Positions 26,879-36,804 of a stretch of DNA of 64,000 nt are shown here, piece after piece. This stretch comes from Halomonas sp. BDJS001. Lineage in GTDB: Bacteria > Pseudomonadota > Gammaproteobacteria > Pseudomonadales > Halomonadaceae. Each line of letters begins with the position of its first letter. Positions within the stretch are counted from its first letter, which is position 1. The stretch covers positions 2,790,001 to 2,854,000 of the forward strand of contig NZ_CP110535.1 in the NCBI RefSeq assembly GCF_026104355.1, written 5' to 3'. A program made the translations under genes and the position numbers. The notes beneath the pieces are model-generated. The model was not told where the DNA came from. It ran no database searches and saw only the letters and a program-made list of their open reading frames with translations.

Positions 26879-27778
26879 ATGAATACCGATGCGAGTGTTT
26901 CAACGTGGCAGGCCGAGTTAGCGGTCGATTGCCGCTGCACCCTGGGTGAAGGCCCACAGTGGGACGCCAAAAATCAGCGCCTTTATTGGTGCGATATTCT
27001 TGAAAAGCAGTTGCACTGGCTCTCCCCCACCACTGGAGAAGGCGGCCACTTTCAGTTTGATCATCGGGTGTCACTGGCTGCGCCCCTTGATGAGGGGGGC
27101 CTACTGCTAGTTGGCGAAGACCGCCTAAGCCGCTTCGACCCAGGCAGCGGCAAGGTCGAAAAGCTGTGTGATTTCGAGGCCGACAACCCCATCACCCGCA
27201 GCAATGATGCCCGAGTTGATCGCCACGGCAGCCTGTGGCTCTCCAGCATGGGCAAAAGCGCTGAAAGAAACGCTGGCAGCCTTTACCGCCTGCACCGCGG
27301 CGAGCTGTCGCGGCTGCGTTCAGGGCTGACGATCCCCAATGCCATCTGCTTCTCCGCAGATGGCGAATTCGCGTGGTTTACCGATACCGTGACGGGTGTA
27401 GTGATGCGCTGGGCGCTCGATAGCGACGGCTGGCCGCAGGGCGAGCCGCAGCCCTGGGCGGACTTTTTCTCAAGCCAGGGCAACCCCGACGGTGCAGTCA
27501 TGGATAGCGAAGGCTGCCTATGGCTAGCGCTGTGGGGAGCAGGGCAAGTGGTGCGCCTCGATCATGACGGTGAGATAATAGGCCGCGTTGAGCTACCTGT
27601 CAGCCAACCCTCCTGCCCGGCGTTTGCAGGCCCTGATCTAAAAACGCTGTATATCACCACTGCGCAAGAGGGATTTAGCGCGGAGCAGCTAGCCCAAGAG
27701 CCCACCGCGGGCTCGCTGTATAGAGTCGAAACCGGCGGCATCACAGGATTGGCTGAACTGCCGCTGCGTCTGACATAA
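26879..27778 (+). CDS. SMP-30/gluconolactonase-family sugar lactonase (probable galactonolactonase)
   Basis: A 299-residue six-bladed beta-propeller of the SMP-30/LRE family. CRCTLGEGPQWDAKNQRLYW carries the first metal ligand (Glu), RSNDARVDRHGSLW the second region, and GNPDGAVMDSEGCLWLALWG the C-terminal metal site. It would open galactono-1,4-lactone to galactonate, the substrate of dgoD, though gluconolactone or arabinonolactone are also possible. It is the last gene of the dgo operon, with AAGGAG upstream of the ATG and a strong terminator downstream. Confidence 0.87.
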   Translation: MNTDASVSTWQAELAVDCRCTLGEGPQWDAKNQRLYWCDILEKQLHWLSPTTGEGGHFQFDHRVSLAAPLDEGGLLLVGEDRLSRFDPGSGKVEKLCDFEADNPITRSNDARVDRHGSLWLSSMGKSAERNAGSLYRLHRGELSRLRSGLTIPNAICFSADGEFAWFTDTVTGVVMRWALDSDGWPQGEPQPWADFFSSQGNPDGAVMDSEGCLWLALWGAGQVVRLDHDGEIIGRVELPVSQPSCPAFAGPDLKTLYITTAQEGFSAEQLAQEPTAGSLYRVETGGITGLAELPLRLT

Positions 27779-27798
27779 CTCCCCTACGAACCCACAGC

Positions 27799-27834
27799 AA
27801 AAGGCCCCGCTAGCGGATACTAGCGGGGCCTTTT
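27799..27834. terminator. Bidirectional Rho-independent terminator between lactonase and symporter genes
   Basis: AAAA-GGCCCCGCTAG-cggata-CTAGCGGGGCC-TTTT is a perfect 11-bp stem flanked by As and Ts. It sits between two convergent genes and can stop transcription from both sides. Confidence 0.92.
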
Positions 27835-27867
27835 CTGACTTCATCTCTTAGCGGCTAGTGCAGGCAC

Positions 27868-29463
27868 TCAACCAGCAAAGCTTATATACATAACGATCAC
27901 TAACACCACCAGGACGATACCGGCGGGTACCGCGCCTTTCCAGGGTGTTAGATCCACATCGCCGCTGTGCTGCTGAATCCAGTCGGTTTCGCGCGGGCGC
28001 AGCTTGCCGATAATCAGCATCACCGCCACCAGTAATACAAACACCAGCGCCACGAAGTGGAACTCGTGCATGATCTGCGGCAGCAGTGTAAAGGGTGGCA
28101 CAAAGTAACCGGCGGCAATCAGCAAGCAGCCACCCACCAGGGCGATTTTGGCCGCCATGGGCGGAACACGTTTGGTTAGCAGCCCGACCAGCACTACGGC
28201 AAGAATCGGAATAAAGTAGATCGCGTTCATCTTCTGCAGGTAACCAAACAGGCTCTCCTGGCCAGCCAGTAGCGGCGCAATAATCATGGTAAGGATGGCC
28301 ATGATCCAGCCGAAGACCTTACCCGATTTCACCACCTGCTCTTCCGTCGCCTCTTTGTTCAGCACACCTTTATAGATGCCCAGGCTGAAAATCGTCGTGG
28401 TACTGTTCAGCGCGGAGTTAAACGACGAAAGAATCGCACCGACCATCACCGCGGCGAAAAACCCGGTTAGATACGGCGGTAGTACGTTAAACACCAAGTG
28501 ACCGTAGGCCTCGTCAGCACGCACGCCCTGATCGGCATAAAGGTGGTAAGCAATGATCCCCGGCAGCACCAGATACAGCGGGCCCAGCAGTTTAAACAGA
28601 CCGGTCAGCAGAACACCCTTCTGGCCTTCAGCCAGGTTTTTCGCCGCAAAGGTGCGCTGAATAATCTGCTGGTTGGTGCTCCAATAAAACAAATTAATCA
28701 GGAAAACGCCGGTAAACAGGGTAAAGAACGGCACCTGCTGGTCAGCGCCGCCGATCGAATTGAGTTTATCCGGGTCGCTCTCTTTGAGGATGTTCCAACC
28801 TTCCATAATGCCGCTGCCGTCACTTACGGCCTGCAGGCCGAAATAGACGATCACGAAACCGCCGATTAGCAGTCCGACGCCGTTGAGCGTGTCAGAAACA
28901 GCAACCGTACGCAGGCCACCAAACAGGGCATACACCGAACCGATAATACCGACGATCCACACCGTTAGCCAAAGCAGCGTCGTCGAAGACTCAATGCCGG
29001 TTAAACCCTGTAGATCGAGCATTCCCTGCAGTCCGATGGCACCTGAATAGAGAATAATCGGTAGCAGGATCACCGCGTAAGCAATCAGGAAGATGATATT
29101 GGTGATTAGCTGGGTGGTCTTATCGAAGCGTATTTCGAGCAGTTGTGGCAGCGTAGCAATACCACTTTTCAAAAACCGCGGCAGGAAGAAGAGTGCCAAC
29201 GCCACCAGTGCGATAACTGCCACCACTTCCCAGGCCATCACACTTAAACCATCAGCAAAAGCAGCCCCGTTCAATCCTACCATCTGCTCGGTAGAGAGAT
29301 TGGTCATTAATAGAGAGCCAGCGATCAGCGGGAAGGTAAGCGTACGTCCTGCTAGAAAGTAACCGCTGGTGCTTGAGTGGTCATCTCGGCGGGTGATTCG
29401 CCAAGTGATAAAGGCGACAAGCCCTGTAAAAAACAGGAAAGACGCCAGGGTCAAAGCGTGCAT
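27868..29463 (-). CDS. Sodium:solute symporter (SSS/SGLT family), probable sugar-acid or sugar importer
   Basis: A 531-residue membrane protein with about fourteen helices. The SSS signatures are seen in [32 protein letters not shown], and [21 protein letters not shown]. It resembles the SGLT branch (vSGLT, galactose). GAGGTG lies before ATG 29463. A near copy of the dgoR palindrome lies 60 bases before the start, so this is probably the galactonate or galactose importer of the dgo operon, replacing the MFS carrier DgoT of enterics. The substrate is inferred from that operator and from position. Confidence 0.88.
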   Translation of the reverse strand: MHALTLASFLFFTGLVAFITWRITRRDDHSSTSGYFLAGRTLTFPLIAGSLLMTNLSTEQMVGLNGAAFADGLSVMAWEVVAVIALVALALFFLPRFLKSGIATLPQLLEIRFDKTTQLITNIIFLIAYAVILLPIILYSGAIGLQGMLDLQGLTGIESSTTLLWLTVWIVGIIGSVYALFGGLRTVAVSDTLNGVGLLIGGFVIVYFGLQAVSDGSGIMEGWNILKESDPDKLNSIGGADQQVPFFTLFTGVFLINLFYWSTNQQIIQRTFAAKNLAEGQKGVLLTGLFKLLGPLYLVLPGIIAYHLYADQGVRADEAYGHLVFNVLPPYLTGFFAAVMVGAILSSFNSALNSTTTIFSLGIYKGVLNKEATEEQVVKSGKVFGWIMAILTMIIAPLLAGQESLFGYLQKMNAIYFIPILAVVLVGLLTKRVPPMAAKIALVGGCLLIAAGYFVPPFTLLPQIMHEFHFVALVFVLLVAVMLIIGKLRPRETDWIQQHSGDVDLTPWKGAVPAGIVLVVLVIVMYISFAG

Positions 29464-29522
29464 TTTGACTCACCTCATGATCATTGTAAGTGGCACGCAC
29501 GTTACTGTATGCGCGTAGAGCG

Positions 29523-29537
29523 AAATGTCAGACAAAT
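29523..29537. promoter_or_regulatory. Second probable DgoR operator, in the symporter promoter
   Basis: AAATGTCAGACAAAT matches the perfect palindrome at 23309-23323 at 13 of 15 positions. It is 60 bases upstream of the symporter start codon. Confidence 0.6.
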
Positions 29538-29631
29538 CGTTTCGCCATTTTAGTGGAGCTGAATATAGCCCGTTATACGTCTTTGGTCGTACGCAGGCGG
29601 CTACGATACGCGAATGACATAATTTCGCTAT

Positions 29632-29669
29632 AAAAAAACCCTAGCGATGGTTAAAACCATAACTAGGGT
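29632..29669 (-). terminator. Rho-independent terminator of the zwf-pgl-eda operon
   Basis: On the minus strand, CCCTAG-tt-ATGGTT-tt-AACCAT-cg-CCTAGGG type pairing (stem arms at 29639-29652 and 29655-29668, with small internal bulges) is followed by seven Ts. A second hairpin GTAACCTG-cga-CAGGTTAC at 29680-29698 lies between it and the eda stop. The remainder of 29464-29712 has only the operator above. Confidence 0.85.
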
Positions 29670-29712
29670 CAGCATTTAGGTAACCTGCGACAGGTTACTT
29701 ATGAATGCCTAC

Positions 29713-30375
29713 TTAGTGATGAAAGCGCTCAGCTGATTGACGGGCCAGTTCGCGAATGCCGTCCCAATCTTCAGCATCGACCATCGCTTTCGGCGTCAAC
29801 CAGGAGCCGCCGACACACATCACGTTCGGCAGTGACAGGTAGTCGTCTGCGTTATCCACGGTAATACCACCGGTGGGGCAGAAACGCGCTTCTGGAATTG
29901 GTGCGCCAAACGCTTTGATCGCTTTGGCGCCACCGCTGGATTCAGCGGGGAAGAACTTAAACCGACGGTAGCCGTACTGCCAGCCGGTCATCAGCTCAGA
30001 AATGGTCGATACGCCTGGTAGCATCGGCACCGGGCTTTCCACGCCATAGCGGTAAAGCGCATCAGTGGCGCCCGGCGTGACAACGAAATCAGCGCCGACC
30101 TGCTCGGCTTGGCGATACTGCGCGGGCGTGAGCACGGTACCCACACCAATACTGGCACCCGGCAGCGCTGCTTTCATTCGCTTGATGGCGTCCAGGGCGC
30201 AATCGGTACGCAGGGTCACTTCGAGCACGGTCAAGCCACCTTCCACCAGGGCGCGTCCTAGCGGTACTGCATCTTCCAAGCGCTCAATGGTAATCACCGG
30301 AATCACTTCGGCTTTTAAGCAGATGCTATCAAGCTCTGCGGTACGGGTAGAGGGTAACTGTTTGTCGATAGTCAT
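29713..30375 (-). CDS. eda: KDPG aldolase (2-keto-3-deoxy-6-phosphogluconate / 4-hydroxy-2-oxoglutarate aldolase)
   Basis: A 220-residue class I aldolase. The catalytic glutamate is in LEVTLRTDCALDAIK, the Schiff-base lysine in RRFKFFPAE, and GVGTVLTP, VTPGATDAL and PTGGITVDN are family motifs. It splits KDPG from edd into pyruvate and glyceraldehyde 3-phosphate. The start is set at ATG 30375, with GGAG eight bases before it; an in-frame start at 30393 is less well supported. It is the last gene of zwf-pgl-eda. Confidence 0.95.
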   Translation of the reverse strand: MTIDKQLPSTRTAELDSICLKAEVIPVITIERLEDAVPLGRALVEGGLTVLEVTLRTDCALDAIKRMKAALPGASIGVGTVLTPAQYRQAEQVGADFVVTPGATDALYRYGVESPVPMLPGVSTISELMTGWQYGYRRFKFFPAESSGGAKAIKAFGAPIPEARFCPTGGITVDNADDYLSLPNVMCVGGSWLTPKAMVDAEDWDGIRELARQSAERFHH

Positions 30376-30420
30376 TAGTGAGTCTCCAAGCAACTTATTA
30401 TTGGCTAAGCCAGCAAACGA

Positions 30421-31086
30421 TCAAGGCGCCCAATAAATGGCCAATGGGCAGGTTAAAAAGGCACGAATAGGCAACTGACGAACATCGTCGCCGCTTAATG
30501 CCTTGGCCAATACGGCGCGTTTATCGTCACCGGTAATATGCAGAATATGCCGCCGCGCCTGATGCAGACGGTCGGCCGAAAAGGTAATCCGTGGCTGCGG
30601 CTGACTAGGCGTTCTTGCCGCCACTAACAGCTCTTCCGTGGCAAGCGCCAGGGTCAGTTCCGGGCTATCGGGAAACAGTGACGCGGTGTGGCCGTCTCCC
30701 CCCATGCCCAAAATCACCACGCTGGCGGGCCACCCCAGCGATTCTACCTGTTTGGCGACTTCATCTACGCCCTCTTCGGGGGTCGCCGCACCGCAAGTTA
30801 ACGGTATAAAAGTAGCCGCTTCAGCGTCGCCCTGAAGGAGATGCTCACGCACCAACTTAGCGTTGCTATCACTGCTCTGCTCATCGACCCAGCGCTCGTC
30901 GGCAAGCGTTACGTCAATGCGCTCCCAGGGTAGCGGTTTGGCTGCCAGTGCCTTAAAGAAAGGCACCGGGGTGGAACCGCCTGAAACCACCAACAGGACG
31001 CGCTCTTGATGGTTTAGGTCGTCGTGCAGCGCCTGAAAAACGGTTTCGGCAAGCTGCTCGGCCAACTGTTGGCGTGCTTGGCTCAT
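30421..31086 (-). CDS. pgl: 6-Phosphogluconolactonase
   Basis: A protein of about 221 residues of the DevB/Pgl family. LLVVSGGSTPVPFFKAL, VTLADERWVDEQSSDSNAKL and VILGMGGDGHTASLFPDSPE are the characteristic segments. It hydrolyses 6-phosphogluconolactone from Zwf. The start ATG 31086 lies one base after the zwf stop, with GAGGAT in the end of zwf as ribosome site; a longer in-frame start inside zwf is less likely. Confidence 0.95.
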   Translation of the reverse strand: MSQARQQLAEQLAETVFQALHDDLNHQERVLLVVSGGSTPVPFFKALAAKPLPWERIDVTLADERWVDEQSSDSNAKLVREHLLQGDAEAATFIPLTCGAATPEEGVDEVAKQVESLGWPASVVILGMGGDGHTASLFPDSPELTLALATEELLVAARTPSQPQPRITFSADRLHQARRHILHITGDDKRAVLAKALSGDDVRQLPIRAFLTCPLAIYWAP

Positions 31087-31087
31087 A

Positions 31088-32593
31088 TTAATAATCCTCG
31101 TACCAGCTGCGGCCATCCTGGGTAATCATGGCGATGGAAGCGACCGGGCCCCAAGAGCCTGCCGGGTAACGACGCGGCGGGGTGTCGCGTTTTTTCCAGC
31201 CCTCTATGAGTTGGTCGCACCAGCGCCAGGCGTGTTCAATTTCATCCCGGCGCACGAACAGGTACTGCTGGCCTTTCATGACTTCAAGCAGCAGTCGTTC
31301 GTAGGCATCGGGTATCCGCGACTTGGGAAATGCGCTGTTAAAATCCAAATGCAGCGGGCCGGGACGCAGGCGCATGCCTTTATCCAGGCCGCTATCTTTG
31401 GTCAACACTTGTAGGGCAATACCCTCTTCCGGCTGCAGGCGAATAATCAACTTATTAGAGGCGATGCCGCGCTGATCCGGGTCGAAGATATAGTGCGGCT
31501 GCTGACGGAAGTGAATGACGATCTGCGAGAGCTTCTCCGGCATGCGTTTACCGGTGCGCAGGTAGAACGGCACTCCTGCCCAGCGCCAGTTAGCCACTTC
31601 GGTTTTCATGGCCACAAAGGTTTCGGTTTGGCTCTGGGTGTTGGCGCCCTCTTCTTCTAAATACCCCGGCACCGACTGGCCGTCACTAGTACCGGCGATA
31701 TATTGACCGCGTACTACATCGCGACCCAGCGCTTCACCCACAAACGGCTTGAGCGCTTTAAGCACCTTCACCTTCTCATCGCGAATGGCATCGGCATCCA
31801 GATTGGAGGGCGGATCCATGGCGATTAAGCACAGCAACTGCAGCAAGTGGTTTTGCACCATGTCCCGCAGTTGACCCGCTTGATCGAAATACCCCCAGCG
31901 CCCTTCGATGCCCACTTTTTCAGCAACGGTGATCTCCACATGGGAGATATGATTCTGGTTCCACTGCGTACCAAACAGCGGGTTGGCAAAACGCAGCGCG
32001 ATCAGGTTCTGTACGGTCTCTTTACCCAGATAGTGGTCAATACGGTAAATCCGCGATTCAGGGAATACTTGACCGATGGCGTCGTTAATTTCAATGGATG
32101 AGTGCAGGTCGTAGCCGATGGGTTTCTCAACCACTACCCGGGCCTCATCGTCCAGGCTTTTACTGGCCTGCAGGTGGCGGCAGATATCGCCATAAATAGA
32201 CGCACCAACGGAGAGATAGACCACCATGGGACGCGGTGAGCCTTTGCGCCACTGACGAATAGCGTCGTAACCCTCAACGCTTGAAAAATCGAGTTTTAAG
32301 TAATCCAAGCGGGCGAGAAAGCGCTCGATACTCTGCTTATCCTGCTCGCTGCTCTTCAGCCGTTTTTGCAGGGCGTCGTTGACCATTTTGCGAAATGACG
32401 CAACGTCGTGCTCATGACGGGCCAGCCCCATAATACGCGTGCTTTCAGGCATCAAGCCTTCGCGATCAAGATGGTATAAGGCAGGAAATAGCTTGCGCAT
32501 GGCAAGATCACCCAGCGCCCCAAACAGCGCTAAATCAATAGCGTGATTCGGATCGCCCAGCGGTGCACTTTGGGAAGCAGTGGACTGGCTCAT
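31088..32593 (-). CDS. zwf: Glucose-6-phosphate 1-dehydrogenase
   Basis: A protein of about 501 residues. The NADP-binding loop [19 protein letters not shown] lies near residue 25, the substrate motif [14 protein letters not shown] near 190, and EKPIGYD with conserved Lys near 160. It makes 6-phosphogluconolactone and NADPH, feeding pgl and edd. The start is at ATG 32593 with AGGAG close upstream; a GTG at 32599 is the alternative. Two HexR-like sites lie upstream. Confidence 0.96.
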   Translation of the reverse strand: MSQSTASQSAPLGDPNHAIDLALFGALGDLAMRKLFPALYHLDREGLMPESTRIMGLARHEHDVASFRKMVNDALQKRLKSSEQDKQSIERFLARLDYLKLDFSSVEGYDAIRQWRKGSPRPMVVYLSVGASIYGDICRHLQASKSLDDEARVVVEKPIGYDLHSSIEINDAIGQVFPESRIYRIDHYLGKETVQNLIALRFANPLFGTQWNQNHISHVEITVAEKVGIEGRWGYFDQAGQLRDMVQNHLLQLLCLIAMDPPSNLDADAIRDEKVKVLKALKPFVGEALGRDVVRGQYIAGTSDGQSVPGYLEEEGANTQSQTETFVAMKTEVANWRWAGVPFYLRTGKRMPEKLSQIVIHFRQQPHYIFDPDQRGIASNKLIIRLQPEEGIALQVLTKDSGLDKGMRLRPGPLHLDFNSAFPKSRIPDAYERLLLEVMKGQQYLFVRRDEIEHAWRWCDQLIEGWKKRDTPPRRYPAGSWGPVASIAMITQDGRSWYEDY

Positions 32594-32623
32594 CGTCACT
32601 CCTATTTATAATTAGGCATCTAA

Positions 32624-32638
32624 TGTAGTTAGATTACC
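32624..32638. promoter_or_regulatory. Weaker HexR-like site upstream of zwf
   Basis: TGTAGTTAGATTACC matches the HexR consensus TGTARTWWWAYTACA at 13 of 15 positions, 31 bases before the zwf start. Confidence 0.45.
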
Positions 32639-32678
32639 TAAAATTTACCGTAACACGGGTATTGTACGCAATAATTCG

Positions 32679-32693
32679 TGTAATTTTACTACA
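32679..32693. promoter_or_regulatory. HexR-like operator upstream of zwf
   Basis: TGTAATTTTACTACA fits the HexR consensus TGTARTWWWAYTACA at all 15 positions. It lies about 86 bases before the zwf start and in the shared spacer with the divergent malE. Confidence 0.7.
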
Positions 32694-32798
32694 AAACTAC
32701 AATAACCGCTGCTCTTTCGGTGCGTTTAATCCTCTCCTCACGACACCCATTGCCACTTTTACTCTACGCCCTTCATATACGCCACTGCTACGCCCCTT

Positions 32799-32818
32799 GA
32801 GGATGAGGTGGCATGAGG
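32799..32818 (+). promoter_or_regulatory. Possible MalT box pair upstream of malE
   Basis: GAGGATGAGG (32799-32808) matches the MalT box GGGGAKGAGG at nine of ten positions and is followed by GCATGAGG (32811-32818). A TATAAA at 32844-32849 would serve as -10 element, putting the boxes about 40-55 bases before the start of transcription, the usual range for MalT. Confidence 0.45.
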
Positions 32819-32883
32819 CAAAATTCGCCACGCTGGCGATGTTTATAAATAGATGATCACAACAACAACGAGGTTACTATTTC

Positions 32884-34071
32884 ATGGCACCACTACGCTC
32901 TTTTATACGCCCCCTGCTTACCGCCACGCTGGCTGCCAGCGCCACCCTGCCCGCCTTCGCCTTTGAAGATGATCGCCTGACGATCTGGATGGGTGATAAC
33001 AAAGGCCAGGAAGGCATTCAGCTCGTGGCCGAGCAATTTCTTGAAGATACGGGCATTGAAGTTGAGGTGGTCTTTCCAGACAACCTAACCGACCGTTTTC
33101 AGCAAGCGGCAGGCAGTGGCCAGGGGCCAGATATCGTAATCTGGGCCCACGACCGGATGGGCGAGTGGGCACAAAGCGGCCTAATAAAACAGGTAGCGCC
33201 TAGTGACACTTTCCGCGAGGCATTTTACGACTTTACCTGGGACGCTGCCCTGTGGAGTGGCGAAACTTACGGCTACCCCATTTCCGTCGAATCCCTCGGG
33301 CTCATTTACAACAAAGCGCTGGTGGACACGCCACCGGATAGCTTTGCCGAGCTAATGGAGCTAGACCAGGCGCTTTCCCAAGAGGGCAAAAAGGCCATCC
33401 TGTTCGACTACAGCGAACCGTACTACGGCTGGACACTGCTGGCAGCCAACGGCGGCTATCCGTTCAAACAGACCGAAAGCGGTTATAACGTGAGCGATAT
33501 TGGTGTCAACAACGCCGGGGCCTTACAGGGAGCAGAGCTGCTGGTTGAATTGATCGAAAGCGACGTACTGCCCCGTGGTACCGACTACAACCTGATGGAT
33601 ACCCGCTTTAACCAGGGCGAAGTCGCCACCATGATTAGCGGCCCTTGGGCGTGGCCTAATCTGGAGCGTAGCGGGATTGATTACGGCGTCGCGCTGCTGC
33701 CTAAGGTGGGCGATGAACGGGCCAAACCGATGTTTGGCGTGATGACGGCAATGATCAACTCCGCCACGCCGAACGACTTCCTCGCCGTTGAGTTTTTAGA
33801 GAACTACCTGCTCAGCGAAGCGGGCATGCGCACCTTTAATAACGACGGCTCGCTAGGTGCAGTCGCCCATATTCACTACCAGACTGAGCTTGCCGACAAT
33901 GCCAATATTGCCGCGACGCTGGAGAATGCGGAAGTAGGTATGCCAATGCCCAACATTCCTGAGATGGGTGCCTTTTGGGCGGCCATGGAACCGGCTCTGC
34001 AAAACATCGGCAGCGGGCGGCAATCGCCTCAAGAAGCGCTGGATGCGGCAGCGCGGCGTATGCGCCAATAA
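32884..34071 (+). CDS. malE: Maltose/maltodextrin-binding periplasmic protein
   Basis: A 395-residue secreted protein with a signal peptide (MAPLRSFIRPLLTATLAASA, cleaved after PAFA) and a mature chain beginning FEDDRLTIWMGDNKGQEGI, very like MalE. Further matches are GPDIVIWAHDRMGEWAQSGL, YPISVESLGLIYNKAL and MISGPWAWPNLERSGIDYGV, which line the maltose site in E. coli. It binds maltodextrins in the periplasm for MalFG. It heads malE-malF-malG; no malK follows, the nearest being at 43638. Confidence 0.94.
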   Translation: MAPLRSFIRPLLTATLAASATLPAFAFEDDRLTIWMGDNKGQEGIQLVAEQFLEDTGIEVEVVFPDNLTDRFQQAAGSGQGPDIVIWAHDRMGEWAQSGLIKQVAPSDTFREAFYDFTWDAALWSGETYGYPISVESLGLIYNKALVDTPPDSFAELMELDQALSQEGKKAILFDYSEPYYGWTLLAANGGYPFKQTESGYNVSDIGVNNAGALQGAELLVELIESDVLPRGTDYNLMDTRFNQGEVATMISGPWAWPNLERSGIDYGVALLPKVGDERAKPMFGVMTAMINSATPNDFLAVEFLENYLLSEAGMRTFNNDGSLGAVAHIHYQTELADNANIAATLENAEVGMPMPNIPEMGAFWAAMEPALQNIGSGRQSPQEALDAAARRMRQ

Positions 34072-34148
34072 CGCCATCTTTGCCACCCTTTTATTGTGCC
34101 TTTACTGCTTGGCGGCTCCGGCTGCCGAGCAGCTTTCAGGAAGTCATC

Positions 34149-35729
34149 ATGTATACCACCAACGCGTCTCGCGGCCTTCCCCGTCACCGTTCTCGCCACC
34201 TCTCCGAACGCTACACCCGCTGGGCTCTGCGTTGCGTGATCGCTGTTCTGGTGATTGCGCTTTTATGGCTGGTGATAGCCTTTCACCTTAACGGCCAGTG
34301 GATGTTTGCGCTGCTCTTTTTAGTACTAGGCGGCTCGCTAGCCGTTGTATTTACCAAACGCACGTTAATGAGCCATCGCTATATTTTTCCTGCGGTCGCG
34401 GGGCTTGGGGTGTTTGTTATTTTCCCGCTGCTTTACACCATTGGCATTAGCTTTAGTAACTACAGCTCTAGCAACCTGCTCTCTGAAGAGCGTGTCCGCG
34501 GTCAACTGTTAAGCCAAACTTATCAGGCGGAAGGCAAGGCGTTTGATCTTACGCTCTACCAGGAGGGAGAGCTGGTACGAGTCTATTTGCAGAGCGGTGG
34601 AGAAAACGATCATGAAAACAAGGTTCAACGTTTTGTTTCCTCCCCGCTCAACCTGGCCAATCAGGAAAGCCGCCAAATCGGTATTCAATCCGTCGATGTA
34701 CCACCTACTCAGCAGCCCCTGGGTATGCGTGCCATTATTCAGGCACGTGATTCGCTGCAAGGGCTTCGACTGCTGACACCCGAGGGTACTGAGCTGCGTA
34801 TGGCGGGATTGCGCCAGTTTGCGCCCATGGTGAATCGCTATGAAGCCCGCGACGACGGCTCGCTCTATGACCGCCGCGACGACCGTGTGTTGATACCTGA
34901 TCAAACCACCGGTTTCTTTGTCGCCGATAACGGTGAGCAGATTACCCCAGGCTGGCCGGTCAACGTGGGCTTTACCAACTACGCAAAGATCTTTACTGAT
35001 CCGGATATTCGCGGGCCGTTTATGCAGATTTTTGTATGGACCTTTGTGTTTGCCGCGCTAACGGTGGTCTTTACCTTGGCCGTCGGCTTTGTGCTGGCGT
35101 CGCTGCTGCAGTGGAACCAGCTCAAAGGCAAAGCCATTTACCGGACGCTGCTGATACTGCCTTACGCCGTTCCTGCGTTTATCTCGATACTGATTTTCAA
35201 GGGCATGTTTAATCAGCACTTCGGCGAAGTGAATATGATTTTAGATACGCTGTTTGGCATTCGTCCTGAATGGTTTACTGACCCCTGGTTGGCGCGTTCC
35301 ATGCTGCTGATCGTGAACACCTGGCTGGGCTACCCCTATATGTTGCTGCTCTGTATGGGGCTCATTCAGGCAATACCTCAGGATCTCTACGAAGCCTCAG
35401 CCGTGGACGGTGGCGGCCCACTGACCAACCTGTTCAAGATTACCCTGCCACTGATTATCAAGCCGCTTACACCGCTACTGATTGCTGCCTTTGCGTTTAA
35501 CTTCAATAATTTTGTGCTAATTGCGCTACTCACGGGAGGCAACCCGGATATTCTTGGCGCGAGTACGCCGGCGGGCACCACCGACCTGCTGGTGAGCTAC
35601 ACCTACCGCATCGCCTTCCAGGATGCCGGGCAGAACTTTGGGCTGGCAGCCGCTATCGCCACGCTTATTTTCTTACTGGTGGCGGGCATGTCGCTGCTTA
35701 ATTTGCGCCTTTCCAAGGTTAAGGTTTAG
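34149..35729 (+). CDS. malF: Maltose ABC permease MalF
   Basis: A 526-residue permease with the long periplasmic P2-type insertion of true MalF (about residues 95-280) between the third and fourth membrane segments. The EAA loop for the ATPase is [20 protein letters not shown] near residue 415. The start is ATG 34149, supported by AGGAAG; the open frame further upstream only overlaps malE. It lies 77 bases after malE and ten before malG. It forms the transmembrane pore with MalG and needs a MalK, probably that at 43638-44753. Confidence 0.94.
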   Translation: MYTTNASRGLPRHRSRHLSERYTRWALRCVIAVLVIALLWLVIAFHLNGQWMFALLFLVLGGSLAVVFTKRTLMSHRYIFPAVAGLGVFVIFPLLYTIGISFSNYSSSNLLSEERVRGQLLSQTYQAEGKAFDLTLYQEGELVRVYLQSGGENDHENKVQRFVSSPLNLANQESRQIGIQSVDVPPTQQPLGMRAIIQARDSLQGLRLLTPEGTELRMAGLRQFAPMVNRYEARDDGSLYDRRDDRVLIPDQTTGFFVADNGEQITPGWPVNVGFTNYAKIFTDPDIRGPFMQIFVWTFVFAALTVVFTLAVGFVLASLLQWNQLKGKAIYRTLLILPYAVPAFISILIFKGMFNQHFGEVNMILDTLFGIRPEWFTDPWLARSMLLIVNTWLGYPYMLLLCMGLIQAIPQDLYEASAVDGGGPLTNLFKITLPLIIKPLTPLLIAAFAFNFNNFVLIALLTGGNPDILGASTPAGTTDLLVSYTYRIAFQDAGQNFGLAAAIATLIFLLVAGMSLLNLRLSKVKV

Positions 35730-35739
35730 GAGGTTTCTC

Positions 35740-36630
35740 ATGGCGATGGTTCAACCCCGCTCTATTGGCGCGCGCCGCCTGGGGGCACACTTGGCGCTGA
35801 TCGGCTTTGTGTCGCTGATCGTGTTTCCGCTACTGCTGGTAATCTCTATTTCGTTTCGCGAGGGCAACTTTGCCTCGGGCAGTTTGATACCCGAGCGCTT
35901 CTCGTTAGAGCACTGGTCGCTGGCGCTGGGTATCCCCTGGGAACGCCCGGACGGCAGTATTGTCCAGCCGCCCTTCCCAGTGCTGCTGTGGCTATGGAAT
36001 TCGATCAAAGTGGCAGTGGTATCGTCGGGGTTGATTTTAATGCTGGCGACTACCAGCGCCTACGCCTTTGCCCGTATGCGTTTTAAAGGCAAAGAGCCCC
36101 TGTTAAAGGGCATGCTGATTTTCCAAATGTTTCCAGCCGTGCTCTCGCTGGTAGCGCTCTACGCGCTGTTTGATCGACTAGGGCAGTTTGTTGGCTGGTT
36201 AGGCATAAATACTCATGGCGCGCTGATTGTCGCCTCGCTTGGTGCAGTGGCGCTGCATATCTGGACAATCAAAGGCTACTTCGAATCAATCGATGGATCG
36301 CTGGAAGAGGCTGCCATGGTCGACGGGGCCAGCACCTGGCAGGCGTTTCGCTATATTTTGCTGCCGCTTTCCATCCCGATATTGATGGTCGTCTTCATTC
36401 TGGCGTTTGTGATGAGCATTATGGAGTACCCCATGGCCTCGGTGCTGCTGGTGGATGAGCACAAGCTAACCCTGGCCGTGGGCGCCCAGCAGTATCTTGC
36501 CGACCACAACCAGCGCTGGGGCAACTTTGCCGCCGCTGCCGTGCTTTCCGGGCTACCGATTACCGTGGCGTTTTTGATCTGCCAACGCTGGATTATTGGT
36601 GGTTTAACCGCAGGGGGCGTTAAAGGATAA
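35740..36630 (+). CDS. malG: Maltose ABC permease MalG
   Basis: A 296-residue permease of normal MalG length with six membrane segments. The EAA loop is [20 protein letters not shown] near residue 190, and the C-terminal ending [10 protein letters not shown] is typical. A near-perfect TAGGAGG precedes ATG 35740; the open frame upstream only overlaps malF. It completes the permease pair of the malEFG operon, which ends at a terminator. Confidence 0.95.
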   Translation: MAMVQPRSIGARRLGAHLALIGFVSLIVFPLLLVISISFREGNFASGSLIPERFSLEHWSLALGIPWERPDGSIVQPPFPVLLWLWNSIKVAVVSSGLILMLATTSAYAFARMRFKGKEPLLKGMLIFQMFPAVLSLVALYALFDRLGQFVGWLGINTHGALIVASLGAVALHIWTIKGYFESIDGSLEEAAMVDGASTWQAFRYILLPLSIPILMVVFILAFVMSIMEYPMASVLLVDEHKLTLAVGAQQYLADHNQRWGNFAAAAVLSGLPITVAFLICQRWIIGGLTAGGVKG

Positions 36631-36692
36631 ACGCTGTTAAGTTTGCCAATAGTCAAATTCACCTTAATAGCGCCTTACTAGGCGCTCCTCCG

Positions 36693-36718
36693 CTCCCAGC
36701 AACTCGCTGGGAGTTTTT
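36693..36718 (+). terminator. Rho-independent terminator after malG
   Basis: The stem CTCCCAGC-aactc-GCTGGGAG (8 bp) is followed by TTTTT. A second hairpin, AGCGCC-ttacta-GGCGCT at 36669-36686, lies just before it. Confidence 0.88.
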
Positions 36719-36804
36719 ATTTTAATCGGCTTTTTTACAGACTTTTTATACAAGCTCATGGTGTCATAACGGATATTAAGAATACTCAATGGCGAGCTGG
36801 GCAT

